Positions 16,770-26,220 are shown, counted from the first letter of the stretch. The stretch is DNA of 60,596 nucleotides from Chloroflexota bacterium (GCA_016866215.1 VGNE01000018.1:1-60596), one strand, 5' to 3'. Translations and numbers: made by a program. Notes: generated by a model from the letters alone, not told the origin.

Positions 16770-17804
16770 TTACTGATCGAATTTCACAATGATCTTCCCA
16801 AACTGTTTGCCAGCGGCGAGACGCTCAAACGCCGCCCGTGCCTGTTCGAAGGGATAAACGCTGTCAATCACTGGTTTTAGTTTTCCTTCGAAGACAAGTT
16901 TCATTACATCAGCAAACTCTTTGCGGTTGGACATGGTACTGCCCAAAATTTTCAAATGACTCCAAAACACCAGCCGCACATCCATCTCGACCATACGCCC
17001 AGTCGTGCGACCAATCGTCACCAGCCGCCCGCCCTTGGCGAGGCTTTGCAGGCTTTTCATCCATGTCGCCGCGCCGACGCTTTCCAGCACAACATCCACG
17101 CCGCGTCCGTTGGTCAGGCGCGAGATTTCAGCCCAGTAATCGCCCTCGTTGCGATTAAGACAAAAATCCGCGCCGAGTTGTTTTGCTTTCTCTACCTTGT
17201 CCGCGCTACTGGTCGTAGTGAAGACGCGCGCGCCCGCCAGTTGCGCGATCTGGATTGCGGCGGAAGATACGCCTCCGCTTGCGCCGAGGATCAATACATC
17301 TTCGCCAGGACGGATCTTCGCCTGCGAGATCGCCGCCCGCCATGCGGTTTGAAACACCAATGGCACAGCCGCGCCTTCTTCAAACGAAAAAGTCTGGGGC
17401 AAGCGCATCAGGCTGGATTCGTCCACAGCGATATATTCCGCCAGCCCGCCTGGGATCGTATCGCCGATGATGCCGTAGGTTTCGCACATGCTTTCCTCTC
17501 CAGCGCGGCAAAACTCGCATGTACCGCAATACAGGCTTGGGTTGACGATGACGCGGTCGCCCGTTTTGAATCTGGTTACATCTGCGCCTGTTTCTGCGAT
17601 CACGCCAGCAATATCCCCGCCGCTCCAAAACGGGAGGGGCGATCCTTCTGCGGCAGGTCCGCGTAAAACCTGTAGATCGAAGTAATTCAACCCGCAAGCC
17701 TTTACCTGAACAAGCGCCTGGTTATGGGCGGGTTTGGGTTGGGGCACATCTGCAATCTGGATCTTTTCTGGTTCACCGTGTTTGTAGAACACTACTGCCT
17801 TCAT
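16770..17804 (-). CDS. Zinc-type MDR alcohol dehydrogenase/quinone oxidoreductase
   Basis: A 344-residue NAD(P)-dependent medium-chain dehydrogenase. Structural zinc cysteines appear in [15 protein letters not shown], and the nucleotide-binding loop in [18 protein letters not shown]. The catalytic zinc position differs: [10 protein letters not shown] has Cys, but the family's GHE is replaced by SGGD, so it may be closer to quinone oxidoreductases that keep the structural site. Overlaps the hemD stop by four bases (ATGA), so it is part of the heme operon, where such a gene is not standard. Its substrate is unknown. Confidence 0.85.
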   Translation of the reverse strand: MKAVVFYKHGEPEKIQIADVPQPKPAHNQALVQVKACGLNYFDLQVLRGPAAEGSPLPFWSGGDIAGVIAETGADVTRFKTGDRVIVNPSLYCGTCEFCRAGEESMCETYGIIGDTIPGGLAEYIAVDESSLMRLPQTFSFEEGAAVPLVFQTAWRAAISQAKIRPGEDVLILGASGGVSSAAIQIAQLAGARVFTTTSSADKVEKAKQLGADFCLNRNEGDYWAEISRLTNGRGVDVVLESVGAATWMKSLQSLAKGGRLVTIGRTTGRMVEMDVRLVFWSHLKILGSTMSNRKEFADVMKLVFEGKLKPVIDSVYPFEQARAAFERLAAGKQFGKIIVKFDQ

Positions 17805-18565
17805 GATCTTTTCTCCTGTTGACTTTCATGCGCGCTTATTATTTCCTGCATGACCCCATCGGTTGTATATTCTTTTGCAACGACGATGTTTTGAAACCCT
17901 TCTTCGCGCGCTACATGCGCGGTGATGGGACCAATACAAACAAACAATGGATTGTTTGGAAGGCTCAACGGATCTATTTTGTTCTGACGCAGGATCGCAA
18001 CGAAATTCTCCACCGTTGATGCACTCGTGAAGGCGACCGCATCCATACCTGACTTAAGCGTGTCCAAGCCTTCCAGATCAAGTTTGGCTGACAGGGTTTT
18101 GTAAACAGTAACCTCATGAGCGATGCCGCCTGCTTTGGAAATCGCTTTGGGCAGTTCCTGACGGGCGATTTCAGCGCGGGGAAGCAATATCCATTTTCCC
18201 TTTACATTGCCCAGCCCAGGCAGGATGGCTTCGGCAACATATTCTTCAGGGACAAAGCCTGGTTCGATGTTGTGCTTGCGCAGCGCCTCTGCGGTTTTTG
18301 GTCCAATGGCGGCGAACTTCACGCCTTTGTTCTCTTTCAAAAAGAAGGCGGAATACTCATTAAACACAACATCCACGGCGTTGACCGATGTGAACACCAT
18401 CCATTCATAGCAGTTCAATCTCTCAAGAGCGCGTTCCAGTGCGACATTATTCTCAATTGGTTGGATTTCAATGACAGGGAAAAAGATCGGCTCGAAACCC
18501 GCAGAACGCAGTTTTTCTGCAAAGTCATCGGCTTGGGCACGGGGACGGGTTATTAGTACTTTCAT
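17801..18565 (-). CDS. hemD: Uroporphyrinogen-III synthase
   Basis: Closes and inverts ring D of hydroxymethylbilane to give uroporphyrinogen III. The 254-residue chain has the two-lobe layout: VLITRPRAQADDFAEKLRSAG at the N terminus and AVAFTSASTVENFV in the second lobe, with FVCIGPITAHVAREEGF near the end. Sequence conservation is low in this family; position between hemC and hemB supports the call. The start lies within a TATCAGT repeat boundary, 12 bases after hemC. Confidence 0.9.
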   Translation of the reverse strand: MKVLITRPRAQADDFAEKLRSAGFEPIFFPVIEIQPIENNVALERALERLNCYEWMVFTSVNAVDVVFNEYSAFFLKENKGVKFAAIGPKTAEALRKHNIEPGFVPEEYVAEAILPGLGNVKGKWILLPRAEIARQELPKAISKAGGIAHEVTVYKTLSAKLDLEGLDTLKSGMDAVAFTSASTVENFVAILRQNKIDPLSLPNNPLFVCIGPITAHVAREEGFQNIVVAKEYTTDGVMQEIISAHESQQEKRS

Positions 18566-18597
18566 AGTTATCAGTAATCAGTGGGCAGTGATCAGTT
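18566..18597. repeat. TATCAGT-type repeat at the hemC/hemD junction
   Basis: AGTTATCAGTAATCAGTGGG followed by CAGTGATCAGT. It supplies the hemC stop codon and the spacer to hemD. Confidence 0.75.
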
Positions 18598-19498
18598 TTA
18601 GAATTTTGTCCGCGCCTTGCGCGATGGCTTGCCGGGCAAGTTCTTTTCCGAGTTGTAAGGCATCTATATCTTTGCCGTTAACTTTGACAATGTTTTTACC
18701 ATCCAATGAAATCACCAACCCCGTCAAACTGATTACTGATAACTGATCACTGATTACTGCGTACGCCGCCACAGGAACGGAACATCCGCCGCCGAGTCCG
18801 CTGAGGAAGGCGCGTTCTGCAGTGACCGCTTTTCGTGTGGAGTCATCTTCGAGTTTGGCGAGCAGGCTGAGGGTGATCTGATCGTCGGCGCGGCATTGAA
18901 TAGCCAGCGCGCCTTGTCCAGGGGCGGGGAGCATTACATCAAGTGACAGCCATTCCGTCGCATGCTGATCCAAGCCCAAACGAGTCAAGCCCGCGCCTGC
19001 GAGGATGATCGCGTCATATTGACCATCCAATGCTTTTCGCAGGCGGGTATCCACATTGCCGCGCAGGGATTCTGTTTTAATATCTGGGCGGAGGGAGAGG
19101 ATCTGGGAAGCGCGGCGCAGGCTCGAGGTCCCGACGGAAGCGTTTGTGGGTAAAGTCGAAAGTGTGCAGCCGCGCGCTGAAATCAAAGCGTCACGCACTT
19201 CTGCGCGGGCGGGAATACATCCAATGGTGAGACCAACAGGATTTTCAACGGGTAAATCTTTGAGTGAATGAACCGCGCAATGAACGCGTCCATTGAGTAA
19301 TTCACTTTCGAGTTCCTGCGTGAACAAACCCTTGCCGCCGATTTCGGGCAAAGGTGTATCAAGAATTTTGTCGCCTTGCGTGATGATGACCTTTTCTTCG
19401 CAAACAAGGCCAGGGTGAGCTTTTTGTAAAGCGGCGACAACCCATTGAGTCTGCCAGCGGGCAAGAACGGAAGGACGGGTGGCGAAGGTTAGTTTCAT
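18578..19498 (-). CDS. hemC: Hydroxymethylbilane synthase (porphobilinogen deaminase)
   Basis: Polymerises four porphobilinogens on a dipyrromethane cofactor. The cofactor cysteine is in GGGCSVPVAAYAV; ATRPSVLARWQTQWV, HSLKDLPVE and LRRASQILSLRPDI also match. Just after the cofactor site, residues about 247-257 (VISDQLSVISL) come from a TATCAGT repeat at 18728-18759, read in frame in the third domain; the C terminus LITAH with its stop is made by another copy at 18566-18597. The enzyme is probably still active because the insertion is at a strand/loop where family length varies. Confidence 0.95.
   Translation of the reverse strand: MKLTFATRPSVLARWQTQWVVAALQKAHPGLVCEEKVIITQGDKILDTPLPEIGGKGLFTQELESELLNGRVHCAVHSLKDLPVENPVGLTIGCIPARAEVRDALISARGCTLSTLPTNASVGTSSLRRASQILSLRPDIKTESLRGNVDTRLRKALDGQYDAIILAGAGLTRLGLDQHATEWLSLDVMLPAPGQGALAIQCRADDQITLSLLAKLEDDSTRKAVTAERAFLSGLGGGCSVPVAAYAVISDQLSVISLTGLVISLDGKNIVKVNGKDIDALQLGKELARQAIAQGADKILKLITAH
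18728..18759. repeat. TATCAGT-type repeat inside hemC
   Basis: ACTGATTACTGATAACTGAT followed by CACTGATTACTG. Encodes VISDQLSVIS in HemC on the minus strand. Confidence 0.8.
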
Positions 19499-19576
19499 AG
19501 TTGAGTCGTCATATAGTTGCGTGGTTCGTTAGTCTGTGGCGATGGAAATGGAACATGCCTCACCCGAGAATCCACA

Positions 19577-20851
19577 CTAGCCATCGTTTTGCAGCCCGAA
19601 TAATGTGCGGGCAACAATGGCGTACTCAGGGGCATGAGGACAGGCTGCTTCAGCGCGCAGACGATGAGTTGGCGTCTGCAATATTTTTTTGACCAGCGCC
19701 TGAGACATGGCTTTAATGCGGGCGCGCTCGGCTTCGGTTAAATCAGGAAGGCGGCGAAAAGTTTTATCCAATTCCGCCTGACGAATGGTTTCGGCTTGTT
19801 GGTGAATGTCTGCGATGATGGGCAGCATTTCCAATGATTTTAGATAGTCTTCAAACTTTGTGAGTTCTTCTTCAAGAATGGATTTGACTTGCGGTATTTC
19901 TGCCATGCGTTCAGCCAGGGAGTGTTCAAGTTGAGCGTTCAGGCTGTCCATATCGTAAAGCCGCACACGAGGAATATTGGCTGTTTCAGGATCAATGTCG
20001 CGCGGTACGGCAATGTCAATCAAAACCAGCGGACGCGCAGCGCGTTGTGTCATTGCATCCGTCACCATTTTATGTGAGATGAGGGTATGCGGCGCGCCTG
20101 TGGACGCAATCAGAATGTCCGCAGAAGTCAGCGCGGTATCGAGATTCTCAAAGGTGGCGGCTTGCGCGTCCCAACGCAGTGCGAGGGCATGAGCGCGTTC
20201 CAAAGTACGGTTGACAACTAAAATGCGATTCGCGCCGCGCTTTCGTAATGCTTCCACTGCCAGTTCCGCCATTTCACCCGCGCCGAGAATGACGATCTGC
20301 GCTTCAGCAATATGGTGAACGACTCGTTCCGATAAGGATGCGGCAAGAGACGAAACCGAAGCGGGGTTGCGGCTGATGGCTGTTTCAGTGCGGGCGCGTT
20401 TGCCAGCATGGATGGCGGATTGGAAGAGTCGGTTAAGCAGGGGTCCCGCTGTGTTTTGTCCGCGCGCCAGTTCGAGCGCTCGCGTGACCTGTCCAAGAAT
20501 TTGTGGTTCGCCCACCACGAGAGAATCCAGCCCCGCGGCAATGTTGAAGAGATGACGCGCTGTATCCACATCCTTGTGATGATAGAGATGTGGAATAAAT
20601 TCATCGCGGTTAATGCCCCGTGTCTCTGATAAAAAAATCTCCAGTTCAGAATAAATTTCCTGACTGGAGACCGCGTAGATCTCAATACGATTACAGGTGG
20701 AAAGGATGACCATCTCAGCCATATTGCCGGATAAATGTCCGCAACTCAGGCGGGAGAGCGAAGCGCGGATCTGGTCTTCGCCAAAGTTAATACGTTCCCG
20801 AAGGTTGAGAGGTGCAGATGTGTGGCTGAGACCGATGGACAGAATGTGCAT
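19577..20851 (-). CDS. hemA: Glutamyl-tRNA reductase
   Basis: First enzyme of the C5 pathway, reducing glutamyl-tRNA with NADPH to glutamate-1-semialdehyde. The catalytic cysteine is in ILSTCNRIEIYAV near residue 50, the substrate pocket GEPQILGQV follows, and the NADPH-binding motif VILGAGEMAELAVEAL is clear. 424 residues, normal. First gene of the heme block; upstream is a short AT-rich gap before a ComM remnant. No convincing -35/-10 pair was found there; TATAGT about 40 bases before the start is a weak -10 candidate. Confidence 0.96.
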   Translation of the reverse strand: MHILSIGLSHTSAPLNLRERINFGEDQIRASLSRLSCGHLSGNMAEMVILSTCNRIEIYAVSSQEIYSELEIFLSETRGINRDEFIPHLYHHKDVDTARHLFNIAAGLDSLVVGEPQILGQVTRALELARGQNTAGPLLNRLFQSAIHAGKRARTETAISRNPASVSSLAASLSERVVHHIAEAQIVILGAGEMAELAVEALRKRGANRILVVNRTLERAHALALRWDAQAATFENLDTALTSADILIASTGAPHTLISHKMVTDAMTQRAARPLVLIDIAVPRDIDPETANIPRVRLYDMDSLNAQLEHSLAERMAEIPQVKSILEEELTKFEDYLKSLEMLPIIADIHQQAETIRQAELDKTFRRLPDLTEAERARIKAMSQALVKKILQTPTHRLRAEAACPHAPEYAIVARTLFGLQNDG

Positions 20852-20922
20852 GGCTGCTTTGTTTTTCCTTCGCGTTACTATAACAACAAAGTAAACAATG
20901 ACACACTGAGAATTGATCAGCT

Positions 20923-21567
20923 TTAGGTTAGGAGAAAATAAAATTGATTAAGAGTTTGCTTATTTATAAAACGAATGTCATGCTCAAAGAAGGTGTTCAT
21001 CACATCATGATCTTCGAGCGACCATAGGTGCAGAACCTCCGCCAGACGCGTTGATTGGATATTTTCACTTCCCGCTAAATCTGCAATGGTGCGTGCGAGT
21101 TTGGGGATGCAATGATAGGCGCGCGCAGATAATTGCAATTGACTCATCGCCGCCCGCATTAAGCTCTGACACTTCGACACGGTGAGCCGCAAAGCGAGAC
21201 GAACCGTCAGTGCACCGCCTTCAGCCTGCAACTGACAAAATTGCCTGATCTCCCCGATGCGCATGTCGGCGTTGGAGATGATATCTTTTGCCTTCCCATT
21301 TACAAACCGTTGTTTTTGTATATCTCTCGCGGCCTGGACACGTGCGCGAATCATTTCACTTGATTCACCCACTCTATCACCAATTAGTTTTTCGTGATCC
21401 ACTCTGGGAACTTCGATGTGGCATCCCGTGTTAATTCGGTCGAGTAGTGGACCTGAGATGCGTTTTTGATATTTGGTTACCAGCGCATGCGCACGAGAGC
21501 ATGGCTTTAGTGAATCACCGTGATAGCCACAAGGGCAGGGATACACACAATCGGACATATTTTTCAT
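20923..21567 (-). pseudogene. ComM/YifB C-terminal fragment, copy with altered tail
   Basis: Begins MKNMSDCVYPCPCGYHGD and continues KYQKRISGPLLDRI, then RARVQAARDIQ, then [15 protein letters not shown], all from the C-terminal third of ComM (Mg-chelatase-related protein, a DNA-uptake/branch-migration helicase). The N-terminal protease-like domain and the AAA Walker motifs are missing. Two in-frame repeat-like insertions occur (GGALTVRLALRLTVSK). The tail after LAEVLH does not match the family, so the end is replaced by unrelated sequence. Probably non-functional. Confidence 0.8.
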
Positions 21568-21662
21568 GTGCTCGATTTGGGGTAAAAGGGTGATATGAAG
21601 ACTATTCTCAAGGAAAATGCCCAAATAGGGCATTATTCCAATTCCCTATTCTGACTGTTTGT

Positions 21663-22322
21663 TCAATTCATCTTAATTAAACCTTCCTGTAATGCAAATT
21701 TGACCAACGCGGCGCGGGTACGCAGACCCAACTTTTCCATACCCCTTGCTCGATAAGTTTCCACGGTCTTCGCGCTCAGGTTGAGTTGTTCGGCGATCTC
21801 CGCGCTGGTGTGACCCAGCGCGACCATTTTCAGCACTTCCTGCTCGCGCTCGCTCAGGCTGCCCCAGGCATTATTACTGATCGTCATTTGAGCTTTGGGA
21901 AGCAGGTCTTCCAACAGGACGCGAGTCATGGATGGATGAACATACACTTCGCCGCGCAAGACTGCACGCATGGCGGAGAGCAATTCTGCGTCGGCGGCTT
22001 TTTTGAGTACATAACCGCTTGCTCCGTTTTTCAAAGCCTGGCGCAAATATTGCGGATCGTCGTGCATGGTGAGAATAAGGATGCGTGCCGAAGGGACAAG
22101 TTTTCTTAGAACGGGCATCGCTTCCAAGCCGCCGAGAGCGGGCATGCTCAAGTCGAGCAGAATTAAATCGGGTTGTAGTTGTTCGGCGAGGGTCAGTGTC
22201 TCCATTCCGCTGGATGCTTCGCCAACGACTTCAAATTCGTTTTGACTGGTTAGAAGAAGGCGCAATCCAGAACGCAGTACGGCATGATCGTCGGCGAGGA
22301 GAATGCGGGGAATGTGGTTCAT
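21663..22322 (-). CDS. NarL/FixJ-family response regulator (TtrR-like)
   Basis: A 219-residue two-domain regulator. The receiver has DD at 11-12, phospho-acceptor Asp57 in LILLDLSMP and Lys in YVLKKA; the C-terminal LuxR-type helix-turn-helix reads LSEREQEVLKMVALGHTSAE and then KTVETYRARGMEKLG. It is coupled by ATGA to the kinase gene. TtrR and ThsR are regulators of this type, and the nearby ttrABC-like genes are the natural target; that link is inference. Confidence 0.92.
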   Translation of the reverse strand: MNHIPRILLADDHAVLRSGLRLLLTSQNEFEVVGEASSGMETLTLAEQLQPDLILLDLSMPALGGLEAMPVLRKLVPSARILILTMHDDPQYLRQALKNGASGYVLKKAADAELLSAMRAVLRGEVYVHPSMTRVLLEDLLPKAQMTISNNAWGSLSEREQEVLKMVALGHTSAEIAEQLNLSAKTVETYRARGMEKLGLRTRAALVKFALQEGLIKMN

Positions 22323-23770
22323 GCCAACCTCACCCCTACCCCCTCTCCTAGAAGGAGAGGGGAACTTAATGGAATTTCAATAAACACACTCGTTCCATGT
22401 TCAGGAGCGGATTCAATGGTCAATGTTCCGTTTAATAGTTCGGCGCGTTCACGCATCCCCATCAGACCAAGATGGCGTTCGCTGTGATTCGTGTTGACAT
22501 CGAAACCAACCCCGTCATCTTCCACAATCGCGCGGACCATATCTCCGCGGCGTTCAATAAGAATGCTGGTAGATGTTGCCTGGGCATGGCGCGCAATGTT
22601 GGTCAATGTTTCCTGTACGATGCGATAGATCGCGGTCTCCACTTCGCCGGGCAAACGTTCGTTCAGCTGAATGACAACATCTGCGGGGATTTTGTAACGC
22701 GCCTGCCATTCATGAGCCAGGCGTTCCAAGGCCGCTGCGAGCCCCAGGTCATCGAGAACGCGCGGGCGCAGCCGCATGGAAAGGTCATGGATTTCGTCCA
22801 GCGTTTTCGACGCAACCTGGCGCAGGTCGGTGGCTTTCGATATCGCCACGCATTGCGCGCAGTTTGTTTCCATGATTCGCAAACCAACAATAAGGGAAGT
22901 TAGATTTTGCGAGGTCGAGTCGTGCAGTTCCCTTGCGATGCGCCGACGTTCATCTTCCTGTGTTGTGATTACTTTCTCCATAAGTTGGCGGCGTAGGAAT
23001 TCGCGTTCGCGGCGCAGTTCATCGGTGCGTGCCAGTTCTTCAGTCATGTTGTTGAAGGCGTCGGCAAGATCGCCGATCTCATCGTCTGCCCAGCGCAGGA
23101 CACGCGGCGTGAAATCTCCCTTAGCAACGGATTTTGTCGCGCTGACAAGCGCAAGAATGGGACGAGTGAGAATCCACGTGAGAAATACCGAACAAGAACC
23201 CCTGGCTGTCGAAACAAAAATGATGGTGAGGAGCAGTTGAGCCGTCAGTGTGGATAATGCCGCTCGCATGGAAGCATCTGAAAGTCCGATGCGAGCCGTA
23301 CCGATTTTTCCATCGAGAATGGGAACGGCTGTATCCCATACGAGTCCTTCGTCGGTCTGGATCAGGGCGGTGTGGTGATGAGCGTGTCCGTCGGCGAGGT
23401 TGATCGCAAGCAGGTCGAGCGGAAATCCGCCTTCGAATGTGTGGGTGATCACCTGTCCCTGCGGGTCAACGATAAAAGCGTAACGAACGTTGGGGTTGTT
23501 GGCAAGTGTTTCATCAAGCAGGTCATGAAGACCCAGTAAATCGTTCAACAAAATCAGATCCGTGGCGCGCGCCGCCAGGTCACGCGAGACCGAAACGCTT
23601 TGCTCCTCCAACTGCGCGGTCATGGTGGCCGTGAGCGCATAACGCGCTTGAAAGGTAACACCCACGCCGAGCAAAACGATAAACCCCAGCACGATGCCGA
23701 GTATCTTGGAACGAACGCTAACCGCGCCTACAATTGCCCAGATACGCTGAAGGATTTTTTTGAGAGTCAT
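22319..23770 (-). CDS. Membrane histidine kinase, HisKA_3 type, of a split TtrS-like sensor
   Basis: A 483-residue kinase: span at about 24-40, a periplasmic domain (about 45-165) with a YAFIVDPQGQVITHTFEGGF Cache-like stretch, a second span about 173-200, HAMP to about 245, phospho-His283 in RRIARELHDSTSQNL, and a HATPase with DDGVGFD and GLMGMRERAELL. Start and end overlap the neighbouring genes by ATGA on both sides. In TtrS the PhnD-like sensor domain is fused to the kinase; here it is a separate lipoprotein gene directly upstream, so the two probably work together at the membrane. Confidence 0.9.
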   Translation of the reverse strand: MTLKKILQRIWAIVGAVSVRSKILGIVLGFIVLLGVGVTFQARYALTATMTAQLEEQSVSVSRDLAARATDLILLNDLLGLHDLLDETLANNPNVRYAFIVDPQGQVITHTFEGGFPLDLLAINLADGHAHHHTALIQTDEGLVWDTAVPILDGKIGTARIGLSDASMRAALSTLTAQLLLTIIFVSTARGSCSVFLTWILTRPILALVSATKSVAKGDFTPRVLRWADDEIGDLADAFNNMTEELARTDELRREREFLRRQLMEKVITTQEDERRRIARELHDSTSQNLTSLIVGLRIMETNCAQCVAISKATDLRQVASKTLDEIHDLSMRLRPRVLDDLGLAAALERLAHEWQARYKIPADVVIQLNERLPGEVETAIYRIVQETLTNIARHAQATSTSILIERRGDMVRAIVEDDGVGFDVNTNHSERHLGLMGMRERAELLNGTLTIESAPEHGTSVFIEIPLSSPLLLGEGVGVRLA

Positions 23771-24690
23771 GGCTGGACCGCGGAAGTAGGGAGGATACCC
23801 ATCAAAGCGCGCACGCTATCGTAGGCATTGTCGTCGATCAATACAAATTGTTCCACGCCAATGGATGCCAGCGCATCGCGCGCAGTTGGGTCATTCGCCA
23901 TTTCAAGGAATAGTGTTTGTAATTCTTCTTTAACCTGCGGGCGCGTAAACGGACTGACCACAACGGGTGGAATTCCAAAATCGGGCGAACGATGGATGAC
24001 CTTGACTTTCTCTGCAAGCGATGGATCGCGCGCCACAACATATTCATACACAAGCGAGTCGACGGCGGCTCCATCCGCCACCCCGCTTGCCACTGCCCGA
24101 ATGGCCTCATCGTGGCTGTAGGTGAAGAACGTGCGCGCGAAGAACTTTTCGGGAGTGAAGCCGAGTTGCTGGACGAGATAGGTCGGGTACACACGCCCGC
24201 TCAGCGAAATGGGATCGGTGAACGCGAAGACCTTGCCGCGCAGGTCTTCCATGCTTTGGGCAGAGCTATCCACTGGCACGATCAGGAAGGAGTTGTAGGT
24301 GGTCTTGCCCTTCACCTGCGGCGCGACGAGCAACTCCATGCCGAAGGAGTCGTGTCCCTGCACGTAGGCGCTGGTGCAGACGAAGGCGATATCCACCTCG
24401 TCGCGTTCGATGAGGTCGTTTATTTCAAGATAGGTGCGGCGCTGGATAAGTTCAACGGGACGGTTCAGTTTGGTTTCGAGATAGCGTAAAAACGGAGAAT
24501 AAGATTCAAGCGTGCCTTTGGGCGAGATGACCGCCGCAATGGCGACGCGCAAGGGAACCGTCTCGTAATCCTGCGGGGTGGAGAGGGGCTGGAGGTTGTT
24601 CAAATCCACATGTCCAGCGATTTCTGTTTGCGGAATGGCTGAACAGGCGGCGAGGGTGATAGCGATTAACAGAAGAATGATTTTCTTCAT
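23767..24690 (-). CDS. PhnD-like periplasmic binding lipoprotein, probable sensor subunit
   Basis: A 307-residue solute-binding protein with a lipoprotein signal (LLLIAITLAAC, Cys16). The body shows the phosphate/phosphite/phosphonate (PhnD) family pattern: VAIAAVISPKGTLESY, DEVDIAFVCTSAYV and LRGKVFAFTDPISLSGRVYP. No ABC permease or ATPase is near; instead the stop overlaps a histidine-kinase start. PhnD-like domains are the sensing part of TtrS/ThsS (tetrathionate, thiosulfate) and of AioX (arsenite), so a receptor role is likely. AGGAGAAAAGG precedes the ATG at 24690. Confidence 0.85.
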   Translation of the reverse strand: MKKIILLLIAITLAACSAIPQTEIAGHVDLNNLQPLSTPQDYETVPLRVAIAAVISPKGTLESYSPFLRYLETKLNRPVELIQRRTYLEINDLIERDEVDIAFVCTSAYVQGHDSFGMELLVAPQVKGKTTYNSFLIVPVDSSAQSMEDLRGKVFAFTDPISLSGRVYPTYLVQQLGFTPEKFFARTFFTYSHDEAIRAVASGVADGAAVDSLVYEYVVARDPSLAEKVKVIHRSPDFGIPPVVVSPFTRPQVKEELQTLFLEMANDPTARDALASIGVEQFVLIDDNAYDSVRALMGILPTSAVQP

Positions 24691-24756
24691 GATATTCCTT
24701 TTCTCCTGTGAATGTAGCAAATCGGACAAAAAATGTCCAGTGATGAATGTCCTCTG

Positions 24757-24786
24757 CTGTAAGTCGAAATTAATTTCGACTTACAG
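24757..24786. repeat. Perfect 30-base palindrome at the end of the TSUP gene
   Basis: CTGTAAGTCGAAATT is directly followed by its exact reverse complement. It contains the TSUP stop codon and may act as a transcript end in either direction, without a T-run. Confidence 0.75.
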
Positions 24787-25524
24787 CCTAAACCAATACG
24801 TTCCCGCAGCCACGATGAGAATCACCCCCAGCGTACGGCGCACACTTGCGCCTGAAAATTTGACCGCGCCCTGTTGGCTTCCAATTAGCGCGCCGAGCAA
24901 GCCGACTACAAGCAGGGGGATTCCAAATTCACCGAGAGAGAATGTACCATTGGTGAAACGCCCGATCAAGCCGCTGATGGAGTTGATGGCGATAAATCCA
25001 CCAGCCGATGCGGTAGCATGTTTCGAGTCGCCCCACTGCATGAGGAGGATGAGCGGTGAAAGGAAAATCCCGCCGCCAATCCCCAACATGCCAGAGAGCA
25101 GACCAATGCCCGCGCCGATGAGCATTGCCGCCCATAGTGGAATAGGGCGCGGTGTCCAGTTGAGTTTTTCAGCCAGGGTTGGAAGCAACACCATGCGGAC
25201 TGCAAGATAAGTGAGAACGACATAAAGCAGTGAGGTGTATGTTTGCTCCGAAATTGTGACGGTCGCGCCAATGAACGCGGCGGGGATGGATGTCATCAAA
25301 AACGGAAGCAGTAAACGCGGGCGGAAATGTCCCGCGCGCGCGTAGTTTGTAAACGAAATGGATGAAACAATAATATTCAGAACCAGCGCCGTGCTCGACA
25401 TGACATTGGCGGGAATATCGAAGAAGTTCATGGCAAGCAGATACCCCGACGCGCCGCCAAAGCCCGCGCTGGAATACACCACTGCGATAACGAATACCAG
25501 TAAGTAAAGGAAGAGATTATTCAA
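24781..25524 (-). CDS. TSUP (TauE/SafE) family membrane transporter
   Basis: A 247-residue, roughly eight-span protein of the sulfite-exporter TauE/SafE family, with the repeated GAGIGLLSGMLGIGGGIFLSPLI and the N-terminal VYSSAGFGGASGYLLAM loop characteristic of TSUP. Members move sulfite, thiosulfate, sulfoacetate or related anions. Beside a tetrathionate-reductase-like enzyme, export of sulfur oxyanions is a sensible guess. It overlaps the FmdE-like gene by eight bases. Confidence 0.9.
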   Translation of the reverse strand: MNNLFLYLLVFVIAVVYSSAGFGGASGYLLAMNFFDIPANVMSSTALVLNIIVSSISFTNYARAGHFRPRLLLPFLMTSIPAAFIGATVTISEQTYTSLLYVVLTYLAVRMVLLPTLAEKLNWTPRPIPLWAAMLIGAGIGLLSGMLGIGGGIFLSPLILLMQWGDSKHATASAGGFIAINSISGLIGRFTNGTFSLGEFGIPLLVVGLLGALIGSQQGAVKFSGASVRRTLGVILIVAAGTYWFRL

Positions 25525-26140
25525 CCGTATATAACTCCATCACATGCGCAGGGGTGCAAACAGGCGTATGATAATACGAATTCCCAGCGCAAGCGCGGCA
25601 AAGTGTGAGTCCGTTTTGTTTCACTTCACGCTCATTCATGATCTCTTCGCCGCACACGTCGCAGTTGACGCGCAACCCTGGTCGGGAGAGAATGGATTGC
25701 ATTGAAACAGTTAGCATTACCTCTTGCGTGTTGAACATGACTTCGTCAGGCATGATTTGGTAAGCCTGCATTTGAGCAGAATAATGACGCGATTCTTCGG
25801 GGACATACTCGCATGCCTGCTGGCGGATATTCAAAGCAGGAGCGACCCGAATGGCGCGCTCGGTCTTTGTGTCAATGAACACAGCGGCGGTCTTGCCGTA
25901 ATCTTCCACACGCAAGGTGCGGTGACCTACTGTCGCATTGGTCGCCGCGGAGAGTCCGTCTGCAAAACAGCCATCTGTTTCAATGATGACAAGCAGGCGT
26001 TTGTCGCTTTGTGGAAGATGCAGATTTAATAATTCGCCTGCATACATGCCCATGCGCACGCCGAGGATCTGGCGCGGACACAAGTGACTGTGCGCGGCGG
26101 AGGAGAGTTCAAGTAATCCGGGAAGAGTCTTTGTGTTCAT
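25517..26140 (-). CDS. FmdE-family protein with C-terminal zinc ribbon, copy 1
   Basis: A 207-residue FmdE-type protein: HLCPRQILGVRMGM near the start (Cys/His metal site), ETDGCFADGLSAATNATVGH, and a C-terminal zinc finger CDVCGEEI followed by LCRAC. FmdE-like proteins lie near formylmethanofuran dehydrogenases and other molybdenum/tungsten enzymes; their exact role is unsettled. The ATG at 26140 is used because the upstream sequence is repeat and leader. A paralogue (32794-33414) lies in the second molybdoenzyme cluster. It is preceded by a transcription attenuator. Confidence 0.85.
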   Translation of the reverse strand: MNTKTLPGLLELSSAAHSHLCPRQILGVRMGMYAGELLNLHLPQSDKRLLVIIETDGCFADGLSAATNATVGHRTLRVEDYGKTAAVFIDTKTERAIRVAPALNIRQQACEYVPEESRHYSAQMQAYQIMPDEVMFNTQEVMLTVSMQSILSRPGLRVNCDVCGEEIMNEREVKQNGLTLCRACAGNSYYHTPVCTPAHVMELYTVE

Positions 26141-26162
26141 AATATGCCTCAATGGACTGGCA

Positions 26163-26187
26163 TAAGTCGGATTGGCAATCCGACCTA
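26163..26187. repeat. Palindromic repeat (GTCGGATTGGC type), second copy
   Basis: TAAGTCGGATT faces AATCCGACCTA around GGC. Lies between the intrinsic terminator and the FmdE start. First copy at 3315-3341. Confidence 0.75.
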
Positions 26188-26194
26188 CAAAAAA

Positions 26195-26220
26195 AAGCCG
26201 TCTCATATAAGAGACGGCTT
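26195..26220 (-). terminator. Intrinsic terminator in the leader of the FmdE-TSUP genes
   Basis: On the minus strand AAGCCGTCTC and GAGACGGCTT form a perfect 10-bp stem with a six-base loop, followed by a run of eight or more T. It lies 54 bases before the FmdE ATG, that is, upstream of the gene, where it would stop transcription before the coding region unless disrupted. Confidence 0.85.

Noticed and set aside
20923-21567. ComM fragments taken as Mg-chelatase genes for chlorophyll synthesis
   Set aside because: They match only the C-terminal part of the ComM/YifB type. No ChlI/BchI AAA domain or other bacteriochlorophyll genes are present despite the neighbouring heme block.
23767-24690. 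Phosphonate ABC transporter binding protein
   Set aside because: No permease or ATPase is near, and the gene is fused by overlap to a histidine kinase, so a sensor role fits better than transport.
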